A DNA stretch of 64,000 nucleotides from the NCBI GenBank assembly GCA_958445065.1, contig CAUCQW010000009.1, positions 1-64,000 on the forward strand, given 5' to 3'. Shown here piece after piece: positions 34,213 to 42,494 of this stretch (its first letter is position 1; every line of letters starts with the position of its first letter). Below the pieces are notes generated by a model. It saw nothing but the letters and a program-made list of their open reading frames with translations. It did not search any database and was not told the origin of the DNA. The DNA comes from an uncultured Collinsella sp. (GTDB lineage Bacteria; Actinomycetota; Coriobacteriia; Coriobacteriales; Coriobacteriaceae). Both the position numbers and the translations under genes were made by a program.

Positions 34213-35523
34213 TTACTCGTCCAGCGCGGCGAAGGCCTGCTTCAGATCCCAAATGATATCCTCGGCGTTCTCGGTACCGATGGAAAGACGGATCGTGGAG
34301 GGCGTGATGTTCTGCTCGGCGAGCTCCTCGGCAGAGAGCTGGGAGTGCGTAGTGGTAGCCGGGTGCACGACGAGCGACTTGACGTCGGCCACGTTGGCGA
34401 GCAGCGAGAAGACCTGCAGATGGTCGATGAACTTCCAAGCTGCCTCCTGGCCACCCTTAATCTCAAAGGTAAAGATCGAGGCACCGCCGTTGGGGAAGTA
34501 CTTCTGATAGAGCTCGTGATCGGGGTGCTCAGACAGGCTCGGGTGGTTCACCTTGGCGACATGGCTATCACCAGCCAGGAACTCAACGACCTTCTTGGTG
34601 TTCTCGACATGACGGTCAACGCGCAGCGACAGAGTCTCGGTGCCCTGGAGCAGGATCCAAGCGTTGAACGGGCTGATGCAGGCGCCCTCGTCACGCAGCA
34701 GGATGGCGCGGACATAGGTTGCGAAGGCGGCGGGACCGGCAGCCTCGGCAAACGAGACGCCATGGTAGGAGGGGTTGGGCTCGGCGATCTGCTCATACTT
34801 GCCGCTCGCCTTCCAATCGAAGTTACCGCCGTCGACGATCACACCGCCCAGCGAGGTGCCGTGGCCGCCGATGAACTTGGTTGCGGAGTGGACGACGATG
34901 TTGGCACCATGCTCCAGCGGACGGAACAGATACGGGGTGCCGAAGGTGTTGTCGACGACAACCGGTAAACCGTGCTTCTTGGCGATCTCGGAGATGGCGT
35001 CGATATTGGGGATGTCAGAATTGGGGTTGCCGAGCGTCTCGAGGTAGATGACCGTGGTGTTGTCCTTGATGGCGCCCTCGACCTCGTCCAGGTTGTGGGC
35101 ATCGACGAAGGTGGTCTCGACGCCAAACTGGGAGAGCGTATGCTCCAGCAGGTTGTAGGAGCCACCGTAGATGGTCTTCTGAGCCACCACGTGGTCACCG
35201 GCCTGGGCAAGAGCCTGCAGGGTATAGGTGATGGCAGCAGCACCGGAGGCGACGGCAAGACCTGCCACACCACCCTCGAGTGCGGCGATACGGTCCTCGA
35301 AGACGCCCTGGGTGGAGTTGGTCAGACGGCCGTAGATGTTACCGGCGTCGGCAAGACCAAAGCGATCGGCGGCGTGCTGGGAGTTGCGGAACACATAGCT
35401 CGTGGTCTGGTAGATAGGCACGGCGCGGGAGTCGGATGCGGGATCGGCGCTCTCCTGGCCAACGTGAAGCTGCAGGGTATCGAAACCAAAGGTGTGCTCG
35501 GGGTTGTTGATGAACTGGCTCAT
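34213..35523 (-). CDS. metY: O-acetylhomoserine sulfhydrylase
   Basis: A 436-residue PLP enzyme of the Cys/Met metabolism family, making homocysteine from O-acetylhomoserine and sulfide. HVGQESADPASDSRAVPIYQ is the N-terminal hallmark of MetY; GGVAGLAVASGAAAITYTLQ binds cofactor; VVDNTFGTPYLFRPLEHGA precedes the PLP Lys in VVHSATKFIGGHG; the C-terminus has SLVVHPATTTHSQLSAEE. The length is typical of MetY rather than MetB. The ATG at 35523 has AAGGAG upstream. A leader peptide with Cys codons lies upstream and a divergent LysR gene beyond it. Confidence 0.94.
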   Translation of the reverse strand: MSQFINNPEHTFGFDTLQLHVGQESADPASDSRAVPIYQTTSYVFRNSQHAADRFGLADAGNIYGRLTNSTQGVFEDRIAALEGGVAGLAVASGAAAITYTLQALAQAGDHVVAQKTIYGGSYNLLEHTLSQFGVETTFVDAHNLDEVEGAIKDNTTVIYLETLGNPNSDIPNIDAISEIAKKHGLPVVVDNTFGTPYLFRPLEHGANIVVHSATKFIGGHGTSLGGVIVDGGNFDWKASGKYEQIAEPNPSYHGVSFAEAAGPAAFATYVRAILLRDEGACISPFNAWILLQGTETLSLRVDRHVENTKKVVEFLAGDSHVAKVNHPSLSEHPDHELYQKYFPNGGASIFTFEIKGGQEAAWKFIDHLQVFSLLANVADVKSLVVHPATTTHSQLSAEELAEQNITPSTIRLSIGTENAEDIIWDLKQAFAALDE

Positions 35524-35585
35524 GATGATCTCCTTGATCGAACAAAAGTTAATAAATTAGAGAGAAGTAAGTCGCTGTCTCCTGA

Positions 35586-35639
35586 TCACGCCGACGGGCG
35601 CAAACAGGAGCCCGGCATTCGTCTTGGTAAGCATTTCAT
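35586..35639 (-). CDS. 17-residue leader peptide (cysteine codons) upstream of metY
   Basis: ATG at 35639 with AGGAGG 7 bases upstream encodes MKCLPRRMPGSCLRPSA followed by TGA. Two of 17 codons are Cys. The second Cys codon lies where CTCCTG pairs with CAGGAG around an inner GCGCC-GGCGT stem (about 35578-35611 on the plus strand), so ribosome position would affect the fold. This resembles cysteine-responsive short upstream frames described in Actinobacteria. The metY start is 63 bases further on. Regulation by cysteinyl-tRNA supply is inference. Confidence 0.7.
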   Translation of the reverse strand: MKCLPRRMPGSCLRPSA

Positions 35640-35707
35640 ATGCGGGCCTCCTTTCGCATCCCGGTTCCGTGGTCGGTTTAATTACCTACCGCCTTTGTGT
35701 GTTTTGA

Positions 35708-35736
35708 ATAGTACGAGCATTGTTTCGCTCGGTCAA
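35708..35736 (-). promoter_or_regulatory. Predicted metY promoter
   Basis: Minus strand TTGACC (35736-35731), 17-base spacer, TACTAT (35713-35708). It places transcription start about 180 bases before metY, leaving room for the leader peptide. Confidence 0.7.
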
Positions 35737-35756
35737 TCACTTAAAAGCGCTAACCT

Positions 35757-35777
35757 GTTATCGGTTTTGTAGATAAC
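35757..35777. promoter_or_regulatory. LysR-type inverted repeat GTTATC-N9-GATAAC
   Basis: Perfect 6-base arms with T-N11-A geometry, between the divergent metY and lysR genes and about 20 bases before the lysR start. A likely binding site of the adjacent regulator. Confidence 0.55.
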
Positions 35778-35796
35778 GCTCGAAAGGACGGCGCCG

Positions 35797-36699
35797 ATGA
35801 CCCTCCAGCAGCTTCGTTTTCTGATCGCCGTGGCAGAGTCCGGCTCAATCAACGCCGCAGCTCAGCGCCTCTATACCGCTCAGTCCAACATCTCAAACGC
35901 CGTCAAAAGCCTGGAGCAGGAACTCCACCTGGAGATCTTCACGCGCTCCAGCCGCGGCGTCACGCTCACCAACGACGGCACCGAGCTTTTGGGCTATGCG
36001 CGCCAGGTCGTAGAGCAGGCCGATATGCTCGAGGCCCGCTACGAGGACGGCGGCACCCCGCAAGCCCGCCTCGCCATTTCCGCCCAGCACTACGCCTTTT
36101 CGGTCGAGGCCTTTGTCAACGTGGTCGAGCGCTGCCGCGACAGCAAGTTCGAGTTCATCATGCGCGAGACCACCACGTCGCAGATCATCGATGACGTCCG
36201 CGCGTTTCGCAGCGACATCGGCATCCTGTATCTGGACGACTTTAATGCCCGCGTTCTGCAGAAGGCTTTTGCCGACGCGCGTGCGAGCTTCCATCCCCTA
36301 TTCGACGCGACGGTCCACGTCTTCGTTAGCGAGCGCCACCCGCTTGCCCGCCGCCCGCAGCTGTCCCTTGCCGACCTCACACCCTATACGCGCTACAGCT
36401 TTGAGCAGGGAACCTCAAACTCCTTCTATTACGCCGAGGAACCTTTTAGCTATATCCCTTGCGACCGCAACATACGAATCTCGGACCGCGGAACACTTAC
36501 TAACTTACTTATCACGTCGAACGGTTACACCCTGTCGACCGGTGTCCTCTCCAATGAAATGCAATGGGGTATGGCATCGATCCCGTTAGCAGACGCCCCA
36601 ACGATGCACGTAGGCTATATCATGCACGACGAGCGCAAGCCCTCTCCCCTCTTGCAGCAATACCTCGACGAGCTCAACCGCATCATCCATGCCAACTAA
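35797..36699 (+). CDS. LysR family transcriptional regulator
   Basis: A 300-residue regulator. The N-terminal winged helix reads LQQLRFLIAVAESGSINAAA, then RLYTAQSNISNAVKSLEQEL and FTRSSRGVTLTNDG; residues about 90-295 are the periplasmic-binding-like effector domain. The ATG at 35797 has AAAGGA upstream. It is divergent from metY across a 270-base region with a LysR-type inverted repeat, so control of sulfur assimilation (CysB/CysR-like) is plausible. No other sulfur genes lie next to it. Confidence 0.9.
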   Translation: MTLQQLRFLIAVAESGSINAAAQRLYTAQSNISNAVKSLEQELHLEIFTRSSRGVTLTNDGTELLGYARQVVEQADMLEARYEDGGTPQARLAISAQHYAFSVEAFVNVVERCRDSKFEFIMRETTTSQIIDDVRAFRSDIGILYLDDFNARVLQKAFADARASFHPLFDATVHVFVSERHPLARRPQLSLADLTPYTRYSFEQGTSNSFYYAEEPFSYIPCDRNIRISDRGTLTNLLITSNGYTLSTGVLSNEMQWGMASIPLADAPTMHVGYIMHDERKPSPLLQQYLDELNRIIHAN

Positions 36700-36798
36700 C
36701 TGTCGGAAGACGGGATAGAAATCGTAGATTGCTAGCCCCCGGCGGGCATGGCGCTACAATGGTCACTCACACGAAACGTACCCAACGAAAGGAAGCCC

Positions 36799-37284
36799 GT
36801 GAAGGTCATCATCTATACCGACGGCTCGGCCCGATCAAATCCGGGACGCGGCGGCTACGGCGCCGTGCTCAAATACACCAACCCCGCCGGCAAGACCTTC
36901 ACCTCCGAGCTTTCGCGCGGTTACGCCAAGACCACCAACAACCGCATGGAGCTCATGGCGGTCATCGTGGCGCTCGAGGCACTTAACCGCCCCTGCGAGG
37001 TCGAGGTCCATTCCGATTCGCAGTACGTCGTTAACGCCTTCAACAAACACTGGATTGACGGCTGGAAAAAACGAGGCTGGAGGACCGCCAACAAGCAGCC
37101 TGTCAAGAACCGCGATCTGTGGGAGCGCCTGCTCACCGCAAAGAGCAAACACAAAGTGGAGTTCATCTGGGTTAAGGGCCACGCCGGCCATGAGCTCAAT
37201 GAGCGCTGCGACGAGCTTGCCACCACGGCGGCCGACGGCAGCAACCTCGATATCGACGCCGGCTTTAACGAGAGCGACCTGTAA
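36799..37284 (+). CDS. rnhA: Ribonuclease HI
   Basis: A 161-residue RNase H1 that degrades the RNA of RNA-DNA hybrids. Catalytic residues are visible: Asp in [17 protein letters not shown], Glu in [16 protein letters not shown], Asp in [14 protein letters not shown] and a C-terminal Asp in [11 protein letters not shown], with the basic handle [16 protein letters not shown]. The GTG at 36799 has AAAGGAAG upstream; an earlier ATG at 36748 has no ribosome site and would extend the conserved N-terminus. Confidence 0.95.
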   Translation: MKVIIYTDGSARSNPGRGGYGAVLKYTNPAGKTFTSELSRGYAKTTNNRMELMAVIVALEALNRPCEVEVHSDSQYVVNAFNKHWIDGWKKRGWRTANKQPVKNRDLWERLLTAKSKHKVEFIWVKGHAGHELNERCDELATTAADGSNLDIDAGFNESDL

Positions 37285-37357
37285 CGGCGTTTTCGCACGC
37301 TTTTGTGTCCTCCCGCGCTACACTCGTCCTGTAAGCCAAACAACGCAAGGGGGACAC

Positions 37358-38464
37358 ATGTTGCGTATCGCAACCATCGGCACATCCATGATTACCGACG
37401 ACTTTATCCAGGTCGTCAACGCCAACGACCAAGCCGCGTTTGTGGGCACGCTTTCACGCGACGCCAATCGCGGTACTGCCTTTACCGCCGAGCGCGGTGG
37501 TGAGCGAAACTTTACGTCACTCGATGAGCTTGCGGTAGCCGCCGACGTCGACGCCGTCTATATCGGCAGCCCTAACGCACTTCACTACGAGCAGGCCCTT
37601 GCCTGCATCGCCGGTGGCAAGCACGTCATCGTCGAGAAACCCTTCTGCGCCACCGAAGCGCAGGCGCTGGAAGTCTTCCGCGCTGCCGAGGCAGCAGGTG
37701 TCGTGGCCCTCGAAGCCATGCGTCCCCTCCACGATCCCGCCTTCCACGCCATCGAGGACGCCCTGGGCGAGATCGCCCCCATCCGCCGCGCCTCATTGCG
37801 CTTTGGCAAGTATTCCTCGCGCTACAACGAGATTCTCGCGGGACGCGCCACCAATATCTTCGACTGCAATATGGCATCGGGTTCCCTCATGGACATTGGC
37901 GTCTACGCCGTCGAGCCCATGGTCGAGATTTTCGGCATGCCCTCCGGCCTTACGAGCATGACTACTCTGCTCGACCCCACCACGCGACAGCTCACGCACG
38001 GCCCCATCGACGGCTGCGGTTCCATCCTCGCCAGCTATGGCGGAGGCCGCATCTCCGTCGAGCTCGCGCACTCCAAAATTACGAATGACCTACTGCCCTC
38101 GCAGATCGAAGGCGAGCGTGGCACTATCCAGATTGACCATCTGTCAACGCCCCGCAACGTCCGCATCGACTATCGCGGCGACGTCGTACGCGGCTCGGCG
38201 ACCGAGGCGCCGCGCGAACAGGGCGACAACGGCCGCGTGCTCGACCTGCCCAAATCGAGCAACACCATGGAATACGAACTCACAGACTTTATCACCGCCA
38301 TCGGCGGCATCGATAACGTCAAGGAAGAGATTTGGGAGACCCCGGCGGGACGCCACGAGCTTGGCCACTACCGCGATGTCACGCTCGTCTCACTACGCAT
38401 CATGGATGCCGTGCGTCAGCAGGCCGGCATAACCTTCCCGGCCGACGCAGGCAAGCAGGCATAG
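37358..38464 (+). CDS. Gfo/Idh/MocA family oxidoreductase
   Basis: A 368-residue NAD(P)-dependent oxidoreductase. LRIATIGTSMITDDFIQVV opens the Rossmann fold in place of the usual GxGxxG, DVDAVYIGSPNALHYEQA and IVEKPFCATEAQALEV follow, and the C-terminal domain has GSLMDIGVYAVEPMVEIFG. The ATG at 37358 has AAGGGGGA upstream. The acylphosphatase-like gene starts two bases after its stop, so they are likely cotranscribed. The substrate is unknown; it differs clearly from the other Gfo/Idh protein in this window. Confidence 0.88.
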   Translation: MLRIATIGTSMITDDFIQVVNANDQAAFVGTLSRDANRGTAFTAERGGERNFTSLDELAVAADVDAVYIGSPNALHYEQALACIAGGKHVIVEKPFCATEAQALEVFRAAEAAGVVALEAMRPLHDPAFHAIEDALGEIAPIRRASLRFGKYSSRYNEILAGRATNIFDCNMASGSLMDIGVYAVEPMVEIFGMPSGLTSMTTLLDPTTRQLTHGPIDGCGSILASYGGGRISVELAHSKITNDLLPSQIEGERGTIQIDHLSTPRNVRIDYRGDVVRGSATEAPREQGDNGRVLDLPKSSNTMEYELTDFITAIGGIDNVKEEIWETPAGRHELGHYRDVTLVSLRIMDAVRQQAGITFPADAGKQA

Positions 38465-38466
38465 CG

Positions 38467-38877
38467 ATGGGCCTCTTCGATACGTTCTTCTCCAGCGTCA
38501 CCGGCGGCAGTCGAGAGCCTCAAAAACCGTCAAACGTCGAGCTCGAGCTGCGCCGCAGGCTTACCGTGCTTGCAAGCGACGAGGCCACTCAAGACACTCC
38601 CCTGCGTTATTTCCTGCGCTGGGCGGGGCAAGTCCAAGGCGTTGGTTTTCGCTTTACCAACACCAACCTCGCGCAGGCACGCGCACTCACCGGCTGGGTG
38701 CGTAACATGGAAGACGGCTCAGTCGAGATGGAGATACAGGGAGCTCCGGCAGACATCCTATCTCATCTCGAGGCACTTCATGCCTCCTACGAGCGCATGG
38801 GAACGCGTTTTCGCCTTGTAGATGCCCAGGCCCGAGCCCCACTTGCCAATGAAGACGGTTTCAGTCCTCATTATTAG
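38467..38877 (+). CDS. Acylphosphatase-domain protein with N-terminal extension
   Basis: A 136-residue protein. Residues about 46-130 are an acylphosphatase fold with AGQVQGVGFRFTNTNLAQ (catalytic Arg62) and LTGWVRNMEDGSVEMEIQG (catalytic Asn80). The first 45 residues (MGLFDTFFSSVTGGSREPQK onwards) are not part of the family and may be a localisation or docking tail. Acylphosphatases hydrolyse carboxyl-phosphate bonds. The ATG at 38467 lies two bases after the preceding stop, with weak ribosome-site sequence, suggesting translational coupling. Confidence 0.85.
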   Translation: MGLFDTFFSSVTGGSREPQKPSNVELELRRRLTVLASDEATQDTPLRYFLRWAGQVQGVGFRFTNTNLAQARALTGWVRNMEDGSVEMEIQGAPADILSHLEALHASYERMGTRFRLVDAQARAPLANEDGFSPHY

Positions 38878-38938
38878 TATTGTGTGCTAAATACGGTATC
38901 ATTTACCTACGACCGTTGATAGAAAAGAGGCGAGGCGC

Positions 38939-39319
38939 ATGGCGGTGCAAAGAAGGAATACCAAGCAGCGAAAGCTGGTTCTTGACGCCGTGCGCCAAAG
39001 CTACAACCATCCCACCGCCGACGAAATCTACAACGTCGTGCGCGCGCAGGATGACAAAATCAGCCGCGGTACGGTCTACCGCAACCTCAATCTCTTGGCC
39101 GACGCCGGCGAGATCCTCTCCATCAAGACGCCGGGCGGCAGCCGCTTCGATCGCACGATCGAGCCGCACGCACATATCATCTGCACCTCATGCAGCCGCG
39201 TCATCGACGTACCGCTCCCCTTCGATGCCCAGCTCGACGCCAAAGCGTCCGAGCAAATCGGCTGGCACGTCACGTCGCACTACACCATCTTCGAGGGTCT
39301 CTGCCCCGACTGCCGGTAG
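38939..39319 (+). CDS. Fur/PerR family transcriptional regulator
   Basis: A 126-residue metal-dependent regulator. The winged helix reads NTKQRKLVLDAVRQSYNHPT, TADEIYNVVRAQDDKIS and RGTVYRNLNLLADAGEI; FDRTIEPHAHIICTSCSRV holds regulatory-site His and the first zinc Cys pair, and FEGLCPDCR ends with the second CxxC. The PerR-like pattern (short, with structural Zn site) suggests peroxide or iron sensing. The ATG at 38939 has AAAAGAGG upstream. It is convergent with a HAD gene. Confidence 0.9.
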   Translation: MAVQRRNTKQRKLVLDAVRQSYNHPTADEIYNVVRAQDDKISRGTVYRNLNLLADAGEILSIKTPGGSRFDRTIEPHAHIICTSCSRVIDVPLPFDAQLDAKASEQIGWHVTSHYTIFEGLCPDCR

Positions 39320-39402
39320 ATGTTTGGAACATGCCTTAAAATCCACCTTTCCGCACTTTGCAGCAAAAAGTAGATTCCTAGACATGTCCCAAATGTCTAC
39401 TC
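39318..39402. repeat. Long imperfect hairpin between fur and HAD genes
   Basis: TTTGGAACATG near the left end pairs with CATGTCCCAAA near the right, and the interior (AAATCCACCTTT against AAAAAGTAGATT) continues the pairing with mismatches and wobbles, about 30 positions per arm. It starts within the fur stop codon. It may act as a shared terminator or be a REP-type element. Confidence 0.45.
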
Positions 39403-40194
39403 AGCAAGTAGACGACGCAGCTCTTCTTCGACCGTGCGCACGTAGCGGACGCGGTCGTTAATGCCACGCATAGAGGGGTTGCAGCTCTCCATCAGATAGG
39501 GATGGCCCACGACGTTGAGCATGTCGCGATCGTTCTCATTGTCGCCAAACGCCATCATCTCATCGGGCGAAATACCCAGGGCACGACCGTAATCGGCAAG
39601 CGCGGAGCCCTTGCCCGAACCGAAACCGATAAAGTCCGTCCATTCGGTTCCCGACGTCATCACGTCAACACGGTCGCTAAAGAGGCGCTCAAAATACTCC
39701 AGGGCCGCCGGCTGATCCACCTCGGGCGTCTGGAAGGCAATCTTAATGACGTCCTCGTCGATGTCCTCGGGGCGGGCGACCACCGCCACATCGCAGTGGA
39801 CCTCATAGCGCAAATGATCGACGAACGCATCGTTGCCGCTCATGGTGTAGAGGTGTCCCTCACACGAAAGGGTCACGTCGGCATGGGGATACGCAACCAC
39901 GGCATTCGCGATATCCATAGCAAGGCTACGCTCCATGGAACGCTTGACAACGGCACGTCCCTCGCTCATCACCAGGGCTCCGTTTTCGCATACATAGGCG
40001 AGCTCATCGGCCACCGGGGCAAACAGGTAGCGCAAGCTCGCATATTGACGGCCGCTCGCCGGCATAAACACGATACCGCGACGATGCAGCTCATCGATGA
40101 GCTCAAAGGCCTCGGAACGCGGCTCGCGCTCCCCCGGATGCAGCAACGTGCCGTCCAAATCGCATGCAATCAGCTTGATTCCTTCAAGACCCAT
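39397..40194 (-). CDS. Cof-type HAD-IIB hydrolase
   Basis: A 265-residue Cof-family phosphatase. LIACDLDGTLLHPGEREPR is motif I, VFMPASGRQYASLRYLF motif II region, GSGKGSALADYGRALG carries the motif III Lys, and MMAFGDNENDRDMLNVVGHP motif IV. The ATG at 40194 has GGGGGAG upstream; a GTG at 40206 is in frame but overlaps that site. Likely a sugar phosphate or cofactor phosphatase. It is distinct from the similar enzyme at 10006-10848. Confidence 0.9.
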   Translation of the reverse strand: MGLEGIKLIACDLDGTLLHPGEREPRSEAFELIDELHRRGIVFMPASGRQYASLRYLFAPVADELAYVCENGALVMSEGRAVVKRSMERSLAMDIANAVVAYPHADVTLSCEGHLYTMSGNDAFVDHLRYEVHCDVAVVARPEDIDEDVIKIAFQTPEVDQPAALEYFERLFSDRVDVMTSGTEWTDFIGFGSGKGSALADYGRALGISPDEMMAFGDNENDRDMLNVVGHPYLMESCNPSMRGINDRVRYVRTVEEELRRLLAE

Positions 40195-40223
40195 ATGCTC
40201 CCCCACAGCATCTCATCAACAGA

Positions 40224-40262
40224 AAGGCGGACTTTGAATAGTTGTCTCTCAAAGTCCGCCTT
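40224..40262 (-). terminator. Terminator of the slyD/ureE-like operon
   Basis: AAGGCGGACTTTG pairs perfectly with CAAAGTCCGCCTT around 13 bases, with TTTCTG after it on the minus strand. Confidence 0.85.
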
Positions 40263-40275
40263 ACTTATACGCACG

Positions 40276-40854
40276 TTAACCGCGCGCCTTCTTTACGATC
40301 GTAAAGTCTGGTGCCATACTCACAACGGCATCCGCCGCACTCGACGCAAAGCGCCGGTCCGAATCGAGTTCACGGGTAACCGTCGAGAGCCGAACGCCCT
40401 CGACGCCCCGGAGCATGCGGCCCAAAACAGGCTGCACCGGCGTATACATGCGCACGGTATACTCGTCCGAATCGCCTCGAAAAAGCGGCGCATGCATATT
40501 GCCGATCTCCCAGCACGCATGCGCGAGCGCAATCGGGTCCATGCGGTCAACTTCGACCAAATAAACCTCGGCGCTGCGCAGGCGCACGACAACCGCCACG
40601 GGCACCACGCCCGAACGGTCGACGGCGAGCACGTCGCCGTCGACAAAACGACCGCCGTCGGCAGTATCCAGCCGAACATCGACCGTGCGCCCCAGCTCCG
40701 TCACGCCCACAAACGCGCATACATCAGCCTGGTCCCAATCGAGCAGTAGCTCGTCAACTTCAAAGACGCCGCCCAGCTTCCGGCGAAGCAGAAGTTCATA
40801 GGACGGATCGTTGAGATTTCCCAAGCATGTCGTCGAAACCAAGCGCTCAGGCAT
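40276..40854 (-). CDS. UreE-like nickel metallochaperone domain protein
   Basis: A 192-residue protein whose middle resembles UreE: GRTVDVRLDTADGGRFVDGD, then DVLAVDRSGVVPVAVVVRL, and the hallmark DPIALAHACWEIGNMHAPLF, in which the conserved nickel-binding His of GN-H-PL is retained. The C-terminal His-rich tail of many UreE proteins is absent and replaced by an ordinary tail (MAPDFTIVKKARG). UreE delivers nickel to urease, but no urease genes are here. It starts 3 bases after slyD, itself from a nickel-linked family, so a shared role in nickel delivery, for example to a hydrogenase, is plausible. Confidence 0.7.
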   Translation of the reverse strand: MPERLVSTTCLGNLNDPSYELLLRRKLGGVFEVDELLLDWDQADVCAFVGVTELGRTVDVRLDTADGGRFVDGDVLAVDRSGVVPVAVVVRLRSAEVYLVEVDRMDPIALAHACWEIGNMHAPLFRGDSDEYTVRMYTPVQPVLGRMLRGVEGVRLSTVTRELDSDRRFASSAADAVVSMAPDFTIVKKARG

Positions 40855-40857
40855 GCT

Positions 40858-41286
40858 CTAACCCTCGACCTCGACGAGCTCGATATCAAAGTTGAGGTCC
40901 TTGCCGGCAAGCTCGTGGTTGGCATCGAGCGTCACAGCCTCGGGCGTTACGTCGATGACGACGGCGGGGACAGGCATGCCGCTCGGCGTGGACAGGAAGA
41001 GCTTCATGCCCTTCTCGATCTGCTCGATGTTGGGAACCTGCTCGGCCGGGAAGGTAATAACCATCTCGGGATTGTGCTCGCCGTAGGCATCGGCAGCCGG
41101 GATATGCACGGTCTTCTTCTCGCCCATCTGCATGTCGACAACAGCGGCGTCGAAGCCCTTGATCATCTGACCGGCGCCGCAGGTGAACTCCAGCGGCTCG
41201 CCGCGATCGTAGGAGCTATCGAACTGCGTGCCGTCGTCGAGCGTGCCGCGATAATGAGTCTTGACCTTCTTGCCCTGGTTGGACAT
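40858..41286 (-). CDS. slyD: FKBP-type peptidyl-prolyl isomerase, SlyD-like
   Basis: A 142-residue SlyD-type isomerase. KTHYRGTLDDGTQFDSSYDR and LEFTCGAGQMIKGFDAAVVDM are the FKBP core, interrupted by the insert-in-flap chaperone domain (about residues 70-120, FPAEQVPNIEQIEKGMKLFL), and the core resumes HELAGKDLNFDIELVEVEG. The His-rich metal-binding tail of E. coli SlyD is missing. The ATG at 41286 has GGAGG upstream. It is followed by a UreE-like gene with which it is probably cotranscribed. Confidence 0.92.
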   Translation of the reverse strand: MSNQGKKVKTHYRGTLDDGTQFDSSYDRGEPLEFTCGAGQMIKGFDAAVVDMQMGEKKTVHIPAADAYGEHNPEMVITFPAEQVPNIEQIEKGMKLFLSTPSGMPVPAVVIDVTPEAVTLDANHELAGKDLNFDIELVEVEG

Positions 41287-41406
41287 GGTAACCTCCGTGA
41301 TAAGGGCGGCGCACAACGCGGGCCGCCGTGAACATATGGCGCTAACTATACCCTAGTCATACAATTCAATGACAGTTTGCAAAGAAACGCTGCAACCGGA
41401 GGAACC

Positions 41407-42420
41407 ATGGCATATCCCGTATTTGACCTACACTGCGACACCGCCGACCGCATCGGCTGGGCCACGCTCGATCTCGACCTGCGCTTTACCGCCGGCACCG
41501 ACGGTTATTTCCCCGGCGACGAAACGCATCCGCAAGATTTCGACCTCATCGAGGGCAACGCCTGCGCCATCTCGCTCGCAAAGATCGGCAACACGCCATG
41601 GGCACAGTGCTTCGCCACGTTTGTCCCCGATGAGATTCCCACCGCCCACGCCGCGCGCTTCCAGGCGCAGATCATGGCGCATATGAGCGGCCAGGCAATG
41701 CTCAACCACGACCGCATGGTCAACGTACGCAGCGCGGCAGACATTCGCCCCGCGCTCAAAGACGGCAAGGTCGCCTGCATCCACACCATCGAAAACGCCA
41801 CGTTCTTTGCCGAGGACCCCGCGCTGATCGAGGTGCTCAAGAGCTTGGGCGTACTCATGTCATCGCTCAGCTGGAATGCGCAGGGACCGCTCGCGAGCGG
41901 ACACGATACCCACGCCGGCCTCACCGCCGCCGGCATCGAGGCACTTACGCAGATGGAGCACGCCGGCATGGTGCTTGACGTCTCCCACCTCAACGATGAG
42001 TGCTTTGACGAGGTTGTCGCCCACGCCACACGTCCCTTCGTCGCCAGCCACTCCAACTCTCGTGCAGTTTGCGGCGTTAAGCGCAACCTCACCGACGACC
42101 AGTTCCGCACCATTCGCGACATGGGTGGCATCGTCGGCCTCAACTACTGCAGCGAGTTCCTTTCCAACGACGCAACCGACAAGACAGCCGCAGACGTCAC
42201 CTTCGACCAGCTGGCGGCACATATCGAGCACTGGCTCGACCTGGGCGGCGAGGACGTCATCGCGCTCGGCGGCGACTGGGACGGTGCCACGGTGCCCGCC
42301 TTCCTCTCCGATGCCAGCAAGATGCCCGAGTTCCAGAACATGCTCTCCAAGCACTTTGGCAAGACCGTGATGCAGAAGCTCTGCAGCGATAATGCCCTTG
42401 CCTTCTTTGAGCGTTATTAA
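41407..42420 (+). CDS. Membrane dipeptidase (M19, renal dipeptidase family)
   Basis: A 337-residue zinc dipeptidase-like protein. FDLHCDTADRIGW holds the first HxD metal ligands; ACIHTIENATFFAED the bridging Glu; VLDVSHLNDECFDEVV and PFVASHSNSRAVCGVKRNLTDD the two further His; and VIALGGDWDGATVPAFLSDA the Asp. No signal peptide is seen, so it is cytoplasmic, as in most bacterial members. It would hydrolyse dipeptides, possibly D-amino-acid-containing ones. The ATG at 41407 has GGAGG upstream. A GC-rich hairpin follows. Confidence 0.9.
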   Translation: MAYPVFDLHCDTADRIGWATLDLDLRFTAGTDGYFPGDETHPQDFDLIEGNACAISLAKIGNTPWAQCFATFVPDEIPTAHAARFQAQIMAHMSGQAMLNHDRMVNVRSAADIRPALKDGKVACIHTIENATFFAEDPALIEVLKSLGVLMSSLSWNAQGPLASGHDTHAGLTAAGIEALTQMEHAGMVLDVSHLNDECFDEVVAHATRPFVASHSNSRAVCGVKRNLTDDQFRTIRDMGGIVGLNYCSEFLSNDATDKTAADVTFDQLAAHIEHWLDLGGEDVIALGGDWDGATVPAFLSDASKMPEFQNMLSKHFGKTVMQKLCSDNALAFFERY

Positions 42421-42437
42421 TTTCACATCCCCTGAGC

Positions 42438-42471
42438 GGGCCGGCATGCCGAACGGTCGACATGCCGGCCC
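42438..42471 (+). terminator. Hairpin after the dipeptidase gene
   Basis: GGGCCGGCATG pairs perfectly with CATGCCGGCCC around 12 bases. There is no T-tract, so it may be a stability hairpin rather than a strong terminator. Confidence 0.55.
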
Positions 42472-42494
42472 GTCCCCAATCTGAAGGACCACTT

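Noticed and set aside
35524..35710. SAM or T-box riboswitch before metY
   Set aside because: I could not find the conserved core of either class; the leader peptide with its hairpin explains the region better.
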